Source of the DNA: Alkalihalobacillus alcalophilus ATCC 27647 = CGMCC 1.3604 | Lineage (GTDB): Bacteria > Bacillota > Bacilli > Bacillales > Bacillaceae_D | NCBI RefSeq assembly: GCF_000292245.2 | Contig: NZ_ALPT02000006.1 | Location: forward strand, 16,283-80,282 | Length of the DNA: 64,000 nucleotides | Direction of reading: 5' to 3' | Part shown: piece after piece, positions 50,833 to 59,945 of the stretch | Position numbering within the stretch: position 1 is the stretch's first letter | How the letters are laid out: every line of letters starts with the position of its first letter | Program-made: the position numbers and the translations under genes | Notes under the pieces: model-generated | The model's input: only the letters and a program-made list of their open reading frames with translations | Database searches by the model: none | What the model was told of the DNA's origin: nothing

Positions 50833-52419
50833 ATGATAACCGTCACAAATGTAGGTCTACAATACGGAGACCGAAAATTATTTGAAGAAGTAAATATTAA
50901 ATTTACACCAGGAAATTGTTATGGCTTAATTGGAGCAAATGGGGCTGGGAAATCGACCTTCCTTAAAATTCTATCAGGTGAAATTGAGCCTCAACAAGGG
51001 GATGTTTCATTAAAGCCAGGCCAACGCCTTGCTGTTCTTAAACAAAACCATTTTGAATACGAAGAATATGAAGTCTTAAGTACCGTCATTATGGGACACG
51101 CTAGACTTTATGAAGTAATGAAAGAAAAAGATGCGATTTATATGAAAGAAGAATTTACTGATGAGGATGGCCTTAAAGCTGCCGAACTCGAAGGAGAATT
51201 CGCTGAACTTAATGGTTGGGAAGCAGAATCCGAAGCTGCAATCCTTTTAAAAGGCCTTGGTATCACTGAAGAGCTTCATTCGAAAAAAATGAGTGAGCTT
51301 TCTGGTTCTGAAAAAGTAAAAGTTCTTCTTGCTCAAGCCTTATTTGGTGAACCAGACGTACTATTACTTGATGAGCCAACGAACCACCTTGACCTAAAAG
51401 CGATCCAATGGTTAGAGGAGTTTTTAATTAACTTTGAAAATACGGTCATCGTTGTATCTCACGATCGTCACTTTTTAAATAAAGTGTGTACCCATATTGC
51501 CGACTTAGACTTTAGTAAAATTCAAATTTATGTTGGGAACTATGATTTCTGGTATGAGTCAAGTCAATTGGCATCGAGAATGGCCGCTGATGCGAATAAG
51601 AAAAAAGAGGAAAAGATTAAGGAACTACAAAGCTTCATTGCTAGGTTTAGTGCCAATGCTTCAAAATCTAAACAAGCAACTTCAAGAAAGAAGCTTTTAG
51701 ATAAAATTGAGCTCGATGATATTCGTCCATCATCTAGAAAATACCCTTATGTTCATTTTACACCAGAACGTGAAATTGGAAATGATTTATTACGGGTTGA
51801 AAACATTTCAAAAACAATCGATGGGGTAAAAGTATTGAACAAGGTCAGCTTTGTTATGAACAAGGATGATAAAATTGCTCTACTTGGGGAAAATGAAATT
51901 GCTAAAACAACTTTATTTAAAATTCTTGCTGGTGAAATCGAGCCAGATGAAGGATCTTATAAATGGGGTATTACGACATCACAAGCTTATTTTCCAAAAG
52001 ACAACTCCGCCTTTTTTGAAGGTAGTGATTTAAATTTAGTCGATTGGTTAAGACAATATTCACCGCAAGATGATAGTGACACGTTTCTACGTGGATTTTT
52101 AGGTCGCATGCTCTTCTCTGGTGATGAAGTAAAGAAAAAAGCTTCTGTTTTATCAGGAGGAGAAAAAGTTCGTTGTATGCTTTCGAAAATGATGTTAAGT
52201 GGAGCAAATGTCCTTTTATTGGATGAACCAACAAACCACCTTGACTTAGAATCGATTACAGCTGTCAATAATGGTTTAATCAACTTTAAAGGTTCACTTA
52301 TCTTCTCCTCTCATGACCACCAATTCAATGAAACGGTCGCGAACCGAATTATTGAAATTACAGAAGAAGGAATCATCGACAGTGAACAAAGCTATAATGA
52401 ATATTTAGAAGCAAAATAA
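50833..52419 (+). CDS. ykpA: ABC-F family ATPase (YkpA type)
   Basis: 528 residues, two ABC domains joined by a linker, no membrane part. Domain 1: Walker A GANGAGKST, signature LSGSEKVKVLLAQAL, Walker B VLLLDEPTNHLD. Domain 2: Walker A reads GENEIAKTT (below), signature LSGGEKVRCMLSKMM, Walker B LLLDEPTNHLD. ABC-F proteins act on the ribosome as translation factors or antibiotic-protection proteins; the YkpA/YbiT branch is not tied to a drug. TTGGAGG lies 12 bases before the ATG. The second Walker A lacks the central GxGK glycines, which may be normal for this branch. Confidence 0.9.
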   Translation: MITVTNVGLQYGDRKLFEEVNIKFTPGNCYGLIGANGAGKSTFLKILSGEIEPQQGDVSLKPGQRLAVLKQNHFEYEEYEVLSTVIMGHARLYEVMKEKDAIYMKEEFTDEDGLKAAELEGEFAELNGWEAESEAAILLKGLGITEELHSKKMSELSGSEKVKVLLAQALFGEPDVLLLDEPTNHLDLKAIQWLEEFLINFENTVIVVSHDRHFLNKVCTHIADLDFSKIQIYVGNYDFWYESSQLASRMAADANKKKEEKIKELQSFIARFSANASKSKQATSRKKLLDKIELDDIRPSSRKYPYVHFTPEREIGNDLLRVENISKTIDGVKVLNKVSFVMNKDDKIALLGENEIAKTTLFKILAGEIEPDEGSYKWGITTSQAYFPKDNSAFFEGSDLNLVDWLRQYSPQDDSDTFLRGFLGRMLFSGDEVKKKASVLSGGEKVRCMLSKMMLSGANVLLLDEPTNHLDLESITAVNNGLINFKGSLIFSSHDHQFNETVANRIIEITEEGIIDSEQSYNEYLEAK

Positions 52420-52427
52420 TAATAGTA

Positions 52428-52485
52428 AAAAGGGGCTGTCCCAAAGTCATGAAAATGATCTTTGAGGGTTCAGCCCCTTTTTATT
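52428..52485. terminator. Bidirectional terminator between the ABC-F and DedA genes
   Basis: AAAAGGGGCTG pairs with CAGCCCCTTTTT, with an inner CCAAAGTCAT...ATGATCTTTGAGG extension; T runs exist on both strands. Confidence 0.88.
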
Positions 52486-53104
52486 CAGCGACTTTATTTG
52501 TCGTTTGATACTTTTTTCGTTTATTTTTAATGATCAATATCGTTAAGACAACAAGGGCTACACCAACGAGGGTGAAAATAAGTTGCTCGACAAAAGATGT
52601 CCAGTCGGTTATCGTACGACCATAGTGAAATCCAAGAAAAAAATACAAACTTAACCAAACTAAAGCTGATGAATGAGCAATTAACACAAATTGTAAATAA
52701 CGAAAGCGTGCTAAGCCGACACTAAACGGAACCGCATGACGAGCAAATGGGAAAAAATAACTGAATGAGGCGGCTTTTAATCCAAAGCGCTCTAAAAGCT
52801 CCATTCCTTTTATTGCTCGTTTTGTCCAAACAGTTGGCTTCTTTGCTGTTTCCGTGTGAGGTATGACTTTTTTATTTGCAAAATAACCAATTGAATATAA
52901 TATCGTTCCATGCAAAAAAATCGCAGAAAAAATCGTTAAAAAAGCAGGCAAAGGAGATAAAAAAGAATACGTTGAAAAATACCCTCCTGCCATTAATAAC
53001 ACTTCATTAGGAACCGGAAAAACAAATAATCCAATTGCAAAAAGAATAAACAATGCGGCATATCCGTGCTCTAGAACAAACTGATAAACCGTTGTTAAAT
53101 CCAT
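52481..53104 (-). CDS. DedA-family membrane protein
   Basis: 207 residues. Membrane helices at about 14-32, 45-68, 130-152 and 172-192, with the family signatures FPVPNEVLLMAGGYFS and ERFGLKAASFSYFFPFARHAVPFSVG. DedA proteins are lipid scramblases or flippases (UptA/PetA/YkoX type) needed for undecaprenyl-phosphate or phospholipid recycling. The ATG at 53104 is used; AAAGG and GGAG lie close upstream. Confidence 0.9.
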   Translation of the reverse strand: MDLTTVYQFVLEHGYAALFILFAIGLFVFPVPNEVLLMAGGYFSTYSFLSPLPAFLTIFSAIFLHGTILYSIGYFANKKVIPHTETAKKPTVWTKRAIKGMELLERFGLKAASFSYFFPFARHAVPFSVGLARFRYLQFVLIAHSSALVWLSLYFFLGFHYGRTITDWTSFVEQLIFTLVGVALVVLTILIIKNKRKKYQTTNKVAE

Positions 53105-53206
53105 CGCTCCAATCCCTTTCCTCAAAACATCTCATATTATACTAATAGTGTAACTGATTAAGAGAAAAAAAGGAAAGAATAACCCTTTTTAGGAAAGCAC
53201 TCCTTC

Positions 53207-53235
53207 AAAAAAAAGAGCCAGCATTAGCTAGCTCA
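53207..53235 (-). terminator. Terminator of the 67-residue gene
   Basis: Minus strand GAGCTAGC-TAAT-GCTGGCTC (one mismatch) followed by eight T, overlapping the stop codon region. Confidence 0.9.
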
Positions 53236-53436
53236 AAGTTCGCGGAAATATTCCTTATAATAACCGCCAATTTTTCCTGTATTATCAATAACAAAATAAA
53301 ATTCTTCTGTTTCATTTTTTAACTCATATTTTTTTCCAACTGTTAAAGCTTCATTCACTTTAAATTTTTTCGCCTCTGTATGGACACATTCAATTTCACG
53401 AATTGTTTTTGCCTCTTGCCATGTTTGATGAATCAT
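53233..53436 (-). CDS. Conserved small protein (DUF6501-like)
   Basis: 67 residues, soluble, mixed alpha/beta: IREIECVHTEAKKFKVNEA, then KYELKNETEEFYFVIDNTG and GGYYKEYFREL. The pattern recalls a small Bacillus family annotated DUF6501, but I am not certain. AAGGGGG lies eight bases before the ATG and it has its own terminator, so it is a real gene. Function unknown. Confidence 0.75.
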   Translation of the reverse strand: MIHQTWQEAKTIREIECVHTEAKKFKVNEALTVGKKYELKNETEEFYFVIDNTGKIGGYYKEYFREL

Positions 53437-53556
53437 TTTATTGCCCCCTTCCTTATGTATCTGTGTTTCTTTATATTATAATAGCTTTTGAATCATTTGC
53501 AAAGGCTCTATAGTATGGCAGTGTAAAGCTAGTCGTCAATTTCGAATATAATACAA

Positions 53557-53592
53557 AACGACGAGAGGTTCCTATCAACTTCTCGTCGTTTC
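53557..53592 (-). terminator. Terminator of odhAB
   Basis: Minus strand AACGACGAGA...TCTCGTCGTTTTG, perfect 10-bp stem, about 40 bases after the odhB stop codon. Confidence 0.85.
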
Positions 53593-53630
53593 GTTTGAAA
53601 GGGCCTATTCAGCGGTCCCTTCTAATGATA

Positions 53631-54884
53631 TTAACCTTCTAATAATAATGATTCTGGATCTTCTAGTAATTCTTTTACTCTTACTAGGAAACCTACCGCT
53701 TCTTTCCCATCAACGATACGGTGATCATAAGATAAAGCGATATACATCATAGGGCGGTTTTCGAAGTTTTCTTGATCGATAGCAACCGGACGCCATTGAA
53801 TTTTATGCATTCCTAAAATCCCGACTTGTGGAGCATTTAGAATTGGTGTCGACATTAATGAACCGAATGTACCACCATTTGTAATGGTAAAGCTTCCTCC
53901 TTGCAAGTCACCTAAAGCTAATTTATTATCACGAGCTTTTTTACCAAGTTCTCCAATTTCTTTTTCAATTCCAGCGAAGCTTAATTTATCTGCATCACGT
54001 ACAACCGGAACGACTAATCCATTATCTGTTGAAACGGCAATACCGATATCGTAGAACTTTTTCATTAAGATTTCGTCGCCTTGAATTTCCGCATTTAAAA
54101 GCGGGAATTCTTTTAATGCACCAATAACGGCTTTTGTAAAGAATGACATGAACCCTAATTTAACACCATTTTTATCTAAGAAAGCATCTTTACGACGTTT
54201 ACGTACGTCCATAACAGCTGTCATATCAACTTCATTAAAAGTCGTTAACATCGCCGCTGTTTGTTGGGCTTCTACCAAACGTTTTGCGATTGTTTGACGA
54301 CGGCGTGTCATTTTAATACGTTCTGCTGGTTTTCCATCATCAGAAGTCGTTGCCGCAGGAGCTACTGATTTTTGTGGTGCAGGAGCTGACTTTTCTGCTT
54401 TTTTCGGTTGATGGTTTTCAACATCTTGCTTACGGACACGACCTGTTGGGTCATTTGTCGAAACATCATTTAAATTAATTCCTTTTTCACGAGCTAATTT
54501 ACGAGCAGCTGGAGACGCTAATGGACGTCCGCCTTCAGAAGTAGAATCCTCTTCTTTTTGCTCACCTTTAGGCTCTGATTTTTCTTCTTGTTTTGCTTCT
54601 GCTTTTGGTTCCTCAGCTCCAGTGTTACTTGAATCGCCGCTTTCAGAGCCGTTATCGTCAATCACTGCGATTACTTCACCAACTTCAACCGTGTCACCTG
54701 GCTCCTTTTTTAATTCTTTAATGACACCAGAGTGCTCTGCCGTTATTTCTAAATTCACTTTATCTGTTTCTAATTCAGCAATGAAATCGCCTTGATTTAC
54801 ATATTCCCCTACTTCTTTTAACCACTGTGCTATTGTTCCTTCTGTAATCGATTCTGCTAATTCAGGTACTTTAATTTCAATCAC
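53631..54884 (-). CDS. odhB: 2-oxoglutarate dehydrogenase E2 (dihydrolipoyl succinyltransferase)
   Basis: 417 residues: lipoyl domain (1-80) with the lipoylated Lys in ELETDKVNLEI, an acidic/Pro-Ala linker, peripheral-subunit-binding domain (ASPAARKLAREKGINLNDVS), and the acyltransferase domain ending with the catalytic YDHRIVDGKEAV. It transfers succinyl to CoA in the TCA cycle. The start is GTG, seven bases after AAGGAGGCC. It lies 14 bases after odhA in the same transcript. Confidence 0.96.
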   Translation of the reverse strand: MIEIKVPELAESITEGTIAQWLKEVGEYVNQGDFIAELETDKVNLEITAEHSGVIKELKKEPGDTVEVGEVIAVIDDNGSESGDSSNTGAEEPKAEAKQEEKSEPKGEQKEEDSTSEGGRPLASPAARKLAREKGINLNDVSTNDPTGRVRKQDVENHQPKKAEKSAPAPQKSVAPAATTSDDGKPAERIKMTRRRQTIAKRLVEAQQTAAMLTTFNEVDMTAVMDVRKRRKDAFLDKNGVKLGFMSFFTKAVIGALKEFPLLNAEIQGDEILMKKFYDIGIAVSTDNGLVVPVVRDADKLSFAGIEKEIGELGKKARDNKLALGDLQGGSFTITNGGTFGSLMSTPILNAPQVGILGMHKIQWRPVAIDQENFENRPMMYIALSYDHRIVDGKEAVGFLVRVKELLEDPESLLLEG

Positions 54885-54898
54885 GACTTACGGCCTCC

Positions 54899-57748
54899 TT
54901 ATTTTTTGCGAGTCAAAGATTCTGTAATGATGCGTTCTTGCTCTGTCTTATGGGCAATTGGATTTCCTTCAGCAGGACTTGAACGGAATGTTCTTCCAAT
55001 ATAACTAACATTCACATTTTCTGGTGTAATATCACGGATGCGTGACTCCATAAACGGCCAAGCTCCCATATTTTTTGGCTCTTCTTGAACCCAAATAACT
55101 TCTTTTAAGTTCTTATAGTTAGCAAATAATTCACGAATTAGACGTTTAGGGAACGGATATAGTTCCTCCACACGAGCAATATGAAGCCAATCCCAATTCT
55201 CATCATCTGATTTCTTGTCAATCCGTTCTGCTAAATCGATCGAAACTTTTCCACTACATAAGAGAATACGTTCTACTTTATCAGCTTTTTCACCTAAGCC
55301 AGGCTGTTCAAGCACAGGTAAAAATTCGCCTTCAGAAAAGACTTTCGCATCAGAAGAAGCATAAGAATTTCTTAATAAACTCTTTGGCGTCATAATAATA
55401 AGTGGACGAACCGAATCCTTCTTTAAGATCGCCGCTTGACGACGTAAAAGATGGAAATATTGAGCGGCGGATGAACAGTTTGCAATCGTCCAGTTGTTTT
55501 CAGCAGCTGAGACTAAGAAACGTTCCACACGGCCACTTGAATGCTCGGGCCCTTGACCTTCATAACCATGAGGTAATAAAACAACAAGGCCTGATTTTTG
55601 CCCCCATTTTGCACGTCCAGCCGCAATCCACTGGTCAAACATCACTTGTGCTCCATTGGCAAAATCACCAAACTGAGCTTCCCACAAAACTAAAGTCTCA
55701 GGAGATTGGACATTATAACCGTATTCAAACCCAACCACTGCCGCTTCAGATAATGGACTATTATAGACAGCAAAGGATGCTTTCGCACTTTCAAGTTCTT
55801 TTAATGGCGTATAAAGTTCATTAGAGTCTTTATCATGTAAGACAAGATGTCGTTGTACGAATGTACCACGCTCTGAATCTTGTCCAGATAGACGAACAGG
55901 CGTACCGTCAGAAATAATCGATGCAAAGGCTAAGACTTCCCCATGAGCCCAGTCGATCTTTCCACCCTCTTCAAATCCATCTAAACGTCTTTTTAGTATT
56001 TTGCCTAGTTTATCGTTCACTTTAAATTCATTTGGCCACTTTAATAAATCTTCATTGATCTGCTTTAATGTATCAAAATCTACAGCCGTCTTAACTTTCG
56101 GTAACCCGTTTACAATAAAGTCCGGTTGCGAGATTTTTACATCATGCTCAGATTTCTTTGAAGCTACCTTATCATACTCAGTACGTAAGTATTCCAATGT
56201 TTCCTTATCCAAATCACTTCCGTACCCTTTTTCAATCACTTTTTGCTCTGTTAAATAGTCCGCATAAATGGCACGTACAGTTGGATGTTTTTTAATTCGA
56301 CTATACGTTTCAGGTTGAGTCACAAATGGATCATCTGTTTCATTATGACCTAGTCTACGATAACCAACTAAGTCAATTAAGAAATCTTTTTTGAAACGTT
56401 TACGATATTGGAATGCTAAATGAATAGCGGCCATACATGCTTCAGGGTCATCAGCATTTACGTGAAGGATTGGAATTTCAAATCCTTTAGCCGGGTCACT
56501 TGAATATGTAGTCGAACGAGAATCATACGTTTCCGTTGTAAAACCAATATTATTGTTGGCGATAATATGTAATGAGCCACCAACTTGATACCCTGTTAAG
56601 CGACTTAAATTCAAAGTTTCAGTTACAATTCCTTGTCCAGGAAAAGCAGCATCACCATGAATTAAAATGGAGTACGCTTTTAAAGTATCTTGAACGGGTT
56701 CACCCTTATTTGAACGATCTTCTTGGGCGGCTCTTGCATAACCTTCGACAATCGGACTTACAAATTCAAGGTGACTTGGGTTGTTCGCTAGTGTGACTGT
56801 TGCTTCAACAGTATTTTCTTCCTTAATTTGGCGGTCGGCTCCTAAGTGATACTTCACATCACCTGTCCAACCGTTAATTCCTGTCGCACTTTCAGACGAT
56901 AAGTCTTCTTTAGGTGCATGTAAAAATTCAGAAAAAATCATATGATAAGGTTTACCTAATGTGTGCGTTAATACATTTAAACGTCCACGGTGGGCCATGC
57001 CAATCATAATGTTTTCTGTCCCTTCATGAACAGATTCACGAACGGCTTCATCTAGCATTGGTACGAGAACATCTAAACCTTCTATAGAAAATCGTTTTTG
57101 CCCAACGAATGTACGATGAATAAATTTTTCGAATCCTTCTACTTGTGTTAATCGCTTTAATAAATTAATTCGTTGTTGCGTCGATAAATTCGGTAAATAT
57201 AAGTCAGATTCAACCATCTTATATAACCAATTTCTTTCCTCTTCGTCTTGAACATGTCCAAATTCAAAGGCAACCGTTTGGGTATAGACCTTTTTTAAAT
57301 GTTCAATCGCTTCAAAACCGTCCTTCACATAAGAAGGAGCATTAGGACAGAGCATATCTACAGGTACTTGTCTTAAATCTGCTTCTGTTAAATCATAACG
57401 ACTTAACTGGAGCAATTCTTCATTTTTAAATTCTTTTTGAATCGGATGAATGTCAGAAGCCAAATGTCCCTTCATTCGAATGGTATCTGCTAATTTCACA
57501 GCACCAACAATCTTCCTCATCATGTCCGTTCCTACAGTTTGTTTAACTGCTGGAACTTCTGCTGCAATGAACCTTTCTTCGTCATTTGACGATGGTGGCG
57601 GACCTAACGTATCAAAGAGTGCTCTAAGCTCTTCATCAACCGCATCTGGGTCTTTTGTATACTCCTCATAAAGTTCAATCGCAACGCCAAGGTTCGGACC
57701 ATGAAACCCTTTCCATGACTCACTTGGTTTGTTCTCCTTGCTGGACAT
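54899..57748 (-). CDS. odhA: 2-oxoglutarate dehydrogenase E1
   Basis: 949 residues, thiamine-diphosphate-dependent decarboxylase of the TCA cycle. The N-terminal helix ESWKGFHGPNLG, then the active-site MIGMAHRGRLNVL and the ThDP motif HGDAAFPGQGIV...NNIGFTT, the transketolase-like GTFVQRHLVLHD, and the C-terminal DCHRRQ-like VIWVQEEPKNMGAWPF. AGGAGG lies ten bases before the ATG. It has a good sigma-A promoter and a cre-like site at its start, consistent with glucose repression. Confidence 0.96.
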   Translation of the reverse strand: MSSKENKPSESWKGFHGPNLGVAIELYEEYTKDPDAVDEELRALFDTLGPPPSSNDEERFIAAEVPAVKQTVGTDMMRKIVGAVKLADTIRMKGHLASDIHPIQKEFKNEELLQLSRYDLTEADLRQVPVDMLCPNAPSYVKDGFEAIEHLKKVYTQTVAFEFGHVQDEEERNWLYKMVESDLYLPNLSTQQRINLLKRLTQVEGFEKFIHRTFVGQKRFSIEGLDVLVPMLDEAVRESVHEGTENIMIGMAHRGRLNVLTHTLGKPYHMIFSEFLHAPKEDLSSESATGINGWTGDVKYHLGADRQIKEENTVEATVTLANNPSHLEFVSPIVEGYARAAQEDRSNKGEPVQDTLKAYSILIHGDAAFPGQGIVTETLNLSRLTGYQVGGSLHIIANNNIGFTTETYDSRSTTYSSDPAKGFEIPILHVNADDPEACMAAIHLAFQYRKRFKKDFLIDLVGYRRLGHNETDDPFVTQPETYSRIKKHPTVRAIYADYLTEQKVIEKGYGSDLDKETLEYLRTEYDKVASKKSEHDVKISQPDFIVNGLPKVKTAVDFDTLKQINEDLLKWPNEFKVNDKLGKILKRRLDGFEEGGKIDWAHGEVLAFASIISDGTPVRLSGQDSERGTFVQRHLVLHDKDSNELYTPLKELESAKASFAVYNSPLSEAAVVGFEYGYNVQSPETLVLWEAQFGDFANGAQVMFDQWIAAGRAKWGQKSGLVVLLPHGYEGQGPEHSSGRVERFLVSAAENNWTIANCSSAAQYFHLLRRQAAILKKDSVRPLIIMTPKSLLRNSYASSDAKVFSEGEFLPVLEQPGLGEKADKVERILLCSGKVSIDLAERIDKKSDDENWDWLHIARVEELYPFPKRLIRELFANYKNLKEVIWVQEEPKNMGAWPFMESRIRDITPENVNVSYIGRTFRSSPAEGNPIAHKTEQERIITESLTRKK

Positions 57749-57800
57749 GTGACAAAAACCTCCTAAGTTACTTTTAAGTCAAATCATCAGAAGTTGAATA

Positions 57801-57814
57801 AAATAACGCTTTCA
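57801..57814 (-). promoter_or_regulatory. Possible CcpA cre site at the odhAB transcription start
   Basis: TGAAAGCGTTATTT matches the cre consensus TGWAANCGNTNWCA at 12 of 14 positions and overlaps the expected start of transcription. CcpA-mediated glucose repression of odhAB is known in B. subtilis. Confidence 0.6.
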
Positions 57815-57819
57815 TTGAC

Positions 57820-57848
57820 ATTTTATCATGAATAAGTGGATGACTCAA
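57820..57848 (-). promoter_or_regulatory. Sigma-A promoter of odhAB
   Basis: Minus strand TTGAGT (57843-57848), 17-base spacer, TAAAAT (57820-57825), giving a 5' leader of about 65 bases. Confidence 0.75.
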
Positions 57849-58362
57849 AGGTTATCTATCCAAATTCATAGATTTGTCTAACGATTTTTCAAATTACGAC
57901 TTTTGTTACATTTTGAACCCTTGTAAATGAATTTAATCATCCTATTAGAGTGTAAATCTTTTTTTTCTGAAAATCTAGTGATTTGTCATAAAATATTCTT
58001 AATTTCGTAACTTTTTTTCACTATTTACAAACAAGCACAAAAAGTTTGTTTACTTCGTTAATTCTGACAAAAAAGAATACTTATTTAAACCCACTGAAAA
58101 AATAAGATTTTTGCGTAAAACACTAGATATTCTCCAATAGTTTGTCCTTTATTCTCTTATCGGGTAATAAACAACAATTATGTTAGCAGATATAAACATC
58201 TCCCCCCAATTAGACATATAAACCGTATTATTTCAGCAGGTTATTTATTCTTTTTTTGCTAAAAAAATCTTATAAAAAAAGCCTGTCATTCTATCTTTTA
58301 TACCCTCAAATAACTAATCTGTTGTCCAGGTGCAACTTTTATTGTACTGTACCTTCATTTTT
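57849..58362. other. Long AT-rich gap upstream of odhAB
   Basis: About 510 bases with no ORF, repeat or convincing hairpin. Several A/T runs may mark an UP or bent region. I see nothing functional beyond the odhAB promoter to its left. Confidence 0.4.
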
Positions 58363-58644
58363 TTATAGATTTTGATTTTGAAACCAACTAATCAGTTGCT
58401 CTTTTTCACTTTCTGTAAATTGATACTTGGCACAATCACACCCTTCTTCTAAAAGAACCACTTGAAGCACTTCCTTATCTTGATTTACGATTAATAAAGC
58501 TTCTGGTTCCATCAGATCATCAGGTAGGTCATTAGACTCAAACTGGATTACATAATGGGTCCAATATTGTATTTGCTCTTCTCTAACTATTTTGAGTGGC
58601 TTTAATGTAAATTCTTTATATTTTTCAAAATTTAAATCAATCAA
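58363..58644 (-). CDS. Small acidic protein of unknown function
   Basis: 93 residues, net acidic, not recognised. KEFTLKPLKIVREEQIQYWT and HYVIQFESNDL suggest a beta-alpha domain; a GCDC motif (about 71-74) could bind metal. The start is TTG, with AAAGGAG nine bases upstream. A gap separates it from odhA, and it is divergent from the 76-residue gene. No function is proposed. Confidence 0.6.
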   Translation of the reverse strand: MIDLNFEKYKEFTLKPLKIVREEQIQYWTHYVIQFESNDLPDDLMEPEALLIVNQDKEVLQVVLLEEGCDCAKYQFTESEKEQLISWFQNQNL

Positions 58645-58793
58645 TGTTCTTGCTCCTTTTCCATTCCCCTTTTGTTTACCGTCCTATATTGTATAAGGTT
58701 TTATGGATTAAGTAAAATGTTTCAACCCAATTTTTACTATTTGTGTATAAAAATAAACTCTTTCCTTCATCCTAGTGATAAAGGAGGTGGATC

Positions 58794-59024
58794 ATGGAAT
58801 ATTTTGTCCAGCACAAAGATGAACATAACAGTAGTTTAATAACTGTTGATACCGATAATCAGCGTTATATGATTCAAAAGGAGGATACAAGCGGACGAAT
58901 TTTTGACACTCCGCCAGCATTATTAGCATGGATCAAAAAAAATTGGAAACCTACCGATTTAGAAAAGCCAGAGGTGTATCAAGAGCTTTTACATGAAATT
59001 GCTGAAGAAATGAGAGGAAATTAA
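58794..59024 (+). CDS. Small conserved-looking protein of unknown function
   Basis: 76 residues, soluble: MEYFVQHKDEHNSSLITVDT, then DTSGRIFDTPPALLAWIKKN and helices to the end. AAAGGAGGTGG lies six bases before the ATG, one of the best ribosome sites in the window. It precedes the lytic transglycosylase gene by 103 bases and may be monocistronic. Not assigned to a family. Confidence 0.7.
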   Translation: MEYFVQHKDEHNSSLITVDTDNQRYMIQKEDTSGRIFDTPPALLAWIKKNWKPTDLEKPEVYQELLHEIAEEMRGN

Positions 59025-59127
59025 ACCCATCCCTTATTTATTATGTTCTAATCCGTTAAAAGGGATTTCCATTCGGGTTTTTGTCCGTTATAATGTTGAG
59101 AGGATGAATAGAAGGGTGTCGTTTTGA

Positions 59128-59739
59128 ATGTTAAAAAAGATATTCTTCATTTTCTTCTCCTTCTTAGTTCTTTTGGTCGTTGTATTAATCATGACACCTA
59201 CGGATAAAATTCGAGAGCTTAGTTATCGTAGCTTGATTAGCCAACATCAAATTCCTGAGGATTATCTTGAACTCTACACTGAGGCAGCAGATGAATATGA
59301 TATCCCTTGGGAGTTACTAGCCTCGGTTCACCGGGTGGAAACAATCTTTTCTACGATGGACCCTCTTGTAAGCCCAGTAGGAGCATTAGGCCATTTTCAA
59401 TTTATGCCTCGTACATGGGTTGGGTGGACATATCCTGGTGGTTCACTCGGTGAAATTGAAGATGAAGTGGACATTACGGAGCTTTCTTTAATTGCAGAAC
59501 ACGGGGGCTACGGCGTAGATGGTGATGGTGATGGAATTGCCGATCCGTTTAATATTGTAGACGCTACTCATTCTGCCGCCAAATATTTGGCTGACCACGG
59601 GGCAGCGGATGGTCACTATGAAAAAGCGCTATTTGCCTATAATCAAAGTCAAGACTATGTGGATGAAGTAATGAAGTATTTTGAACAGTATATGGAAGAA
59701 TATGAATTAATCACATTGCGTCATGTTTATGATTATTAA
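59128..59739 (+). CDS. Membrane-anchored lytic transglycosylase
   Basis: 203 residues: N-terminal membrane helix (about 4-24), then an SLT/MltB-like domain with catalytic Glu in SVHRVETIFSTMDPL (about 73), GALGHFQFMPRTWVGW and the late KYLADHGAADGHYEKALFAYNQSQDYV. It cleaves peptidoglycan glycan strands outside the membrane. A DGDGDGIADPFN stretch looks like a calcium-binding loop (dockerin or EF-hand-like). GAAGGGTG is the upstream ribosome site, spaced rather far (about 11 bases). Confidence 0.88.
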   Translation: MLKKIFFIFFSFLVLLVVVLIMTPTDKIRELSYRSLISQHQIPEDYLELYTEAADEYDIPWELLASVHRVETIFSTMDPLVSPVGALGHFQFMPRTWVGWTYPGGSLGEIEDEVDITELSLIAEHGGYGVDGDGDGIADPFNIVDATHSAAKYLADHGAADGHYEKALFAYNQSQDYVDEVMKYFEQYMEEYELITLRHVYDY

Positions 59740-59754
59740 AATATGAAGCAGCAA

Positions 59755-59803
59755 AAAACACCGCTCCTTCACACATTTTGTTGTGAAGGAGCGGTGTTTT
59801 TAT
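59755..59803. terminator. Terminator after the transglycosylase gene
   Basis: AAACACCGCTCCTTCACA pairs perfectly with TTGTGAAGGAGCGGTGTTT around a short loop. It probably serves both strands. Confidence 0.92.
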
Positions 59804-59945
59804 GCTTTCAATTTATTAAGCGATAAATCCTTTGTAAAAATCAATAAAACCATGACCGAAACTAGCGGATAAAAGAAAGCGATGCTTATTTTCACTGCAT
59901 TGAACTTAAAGAGAAAGTAACAAAAAAACAGCTAGTAAGCCACCA

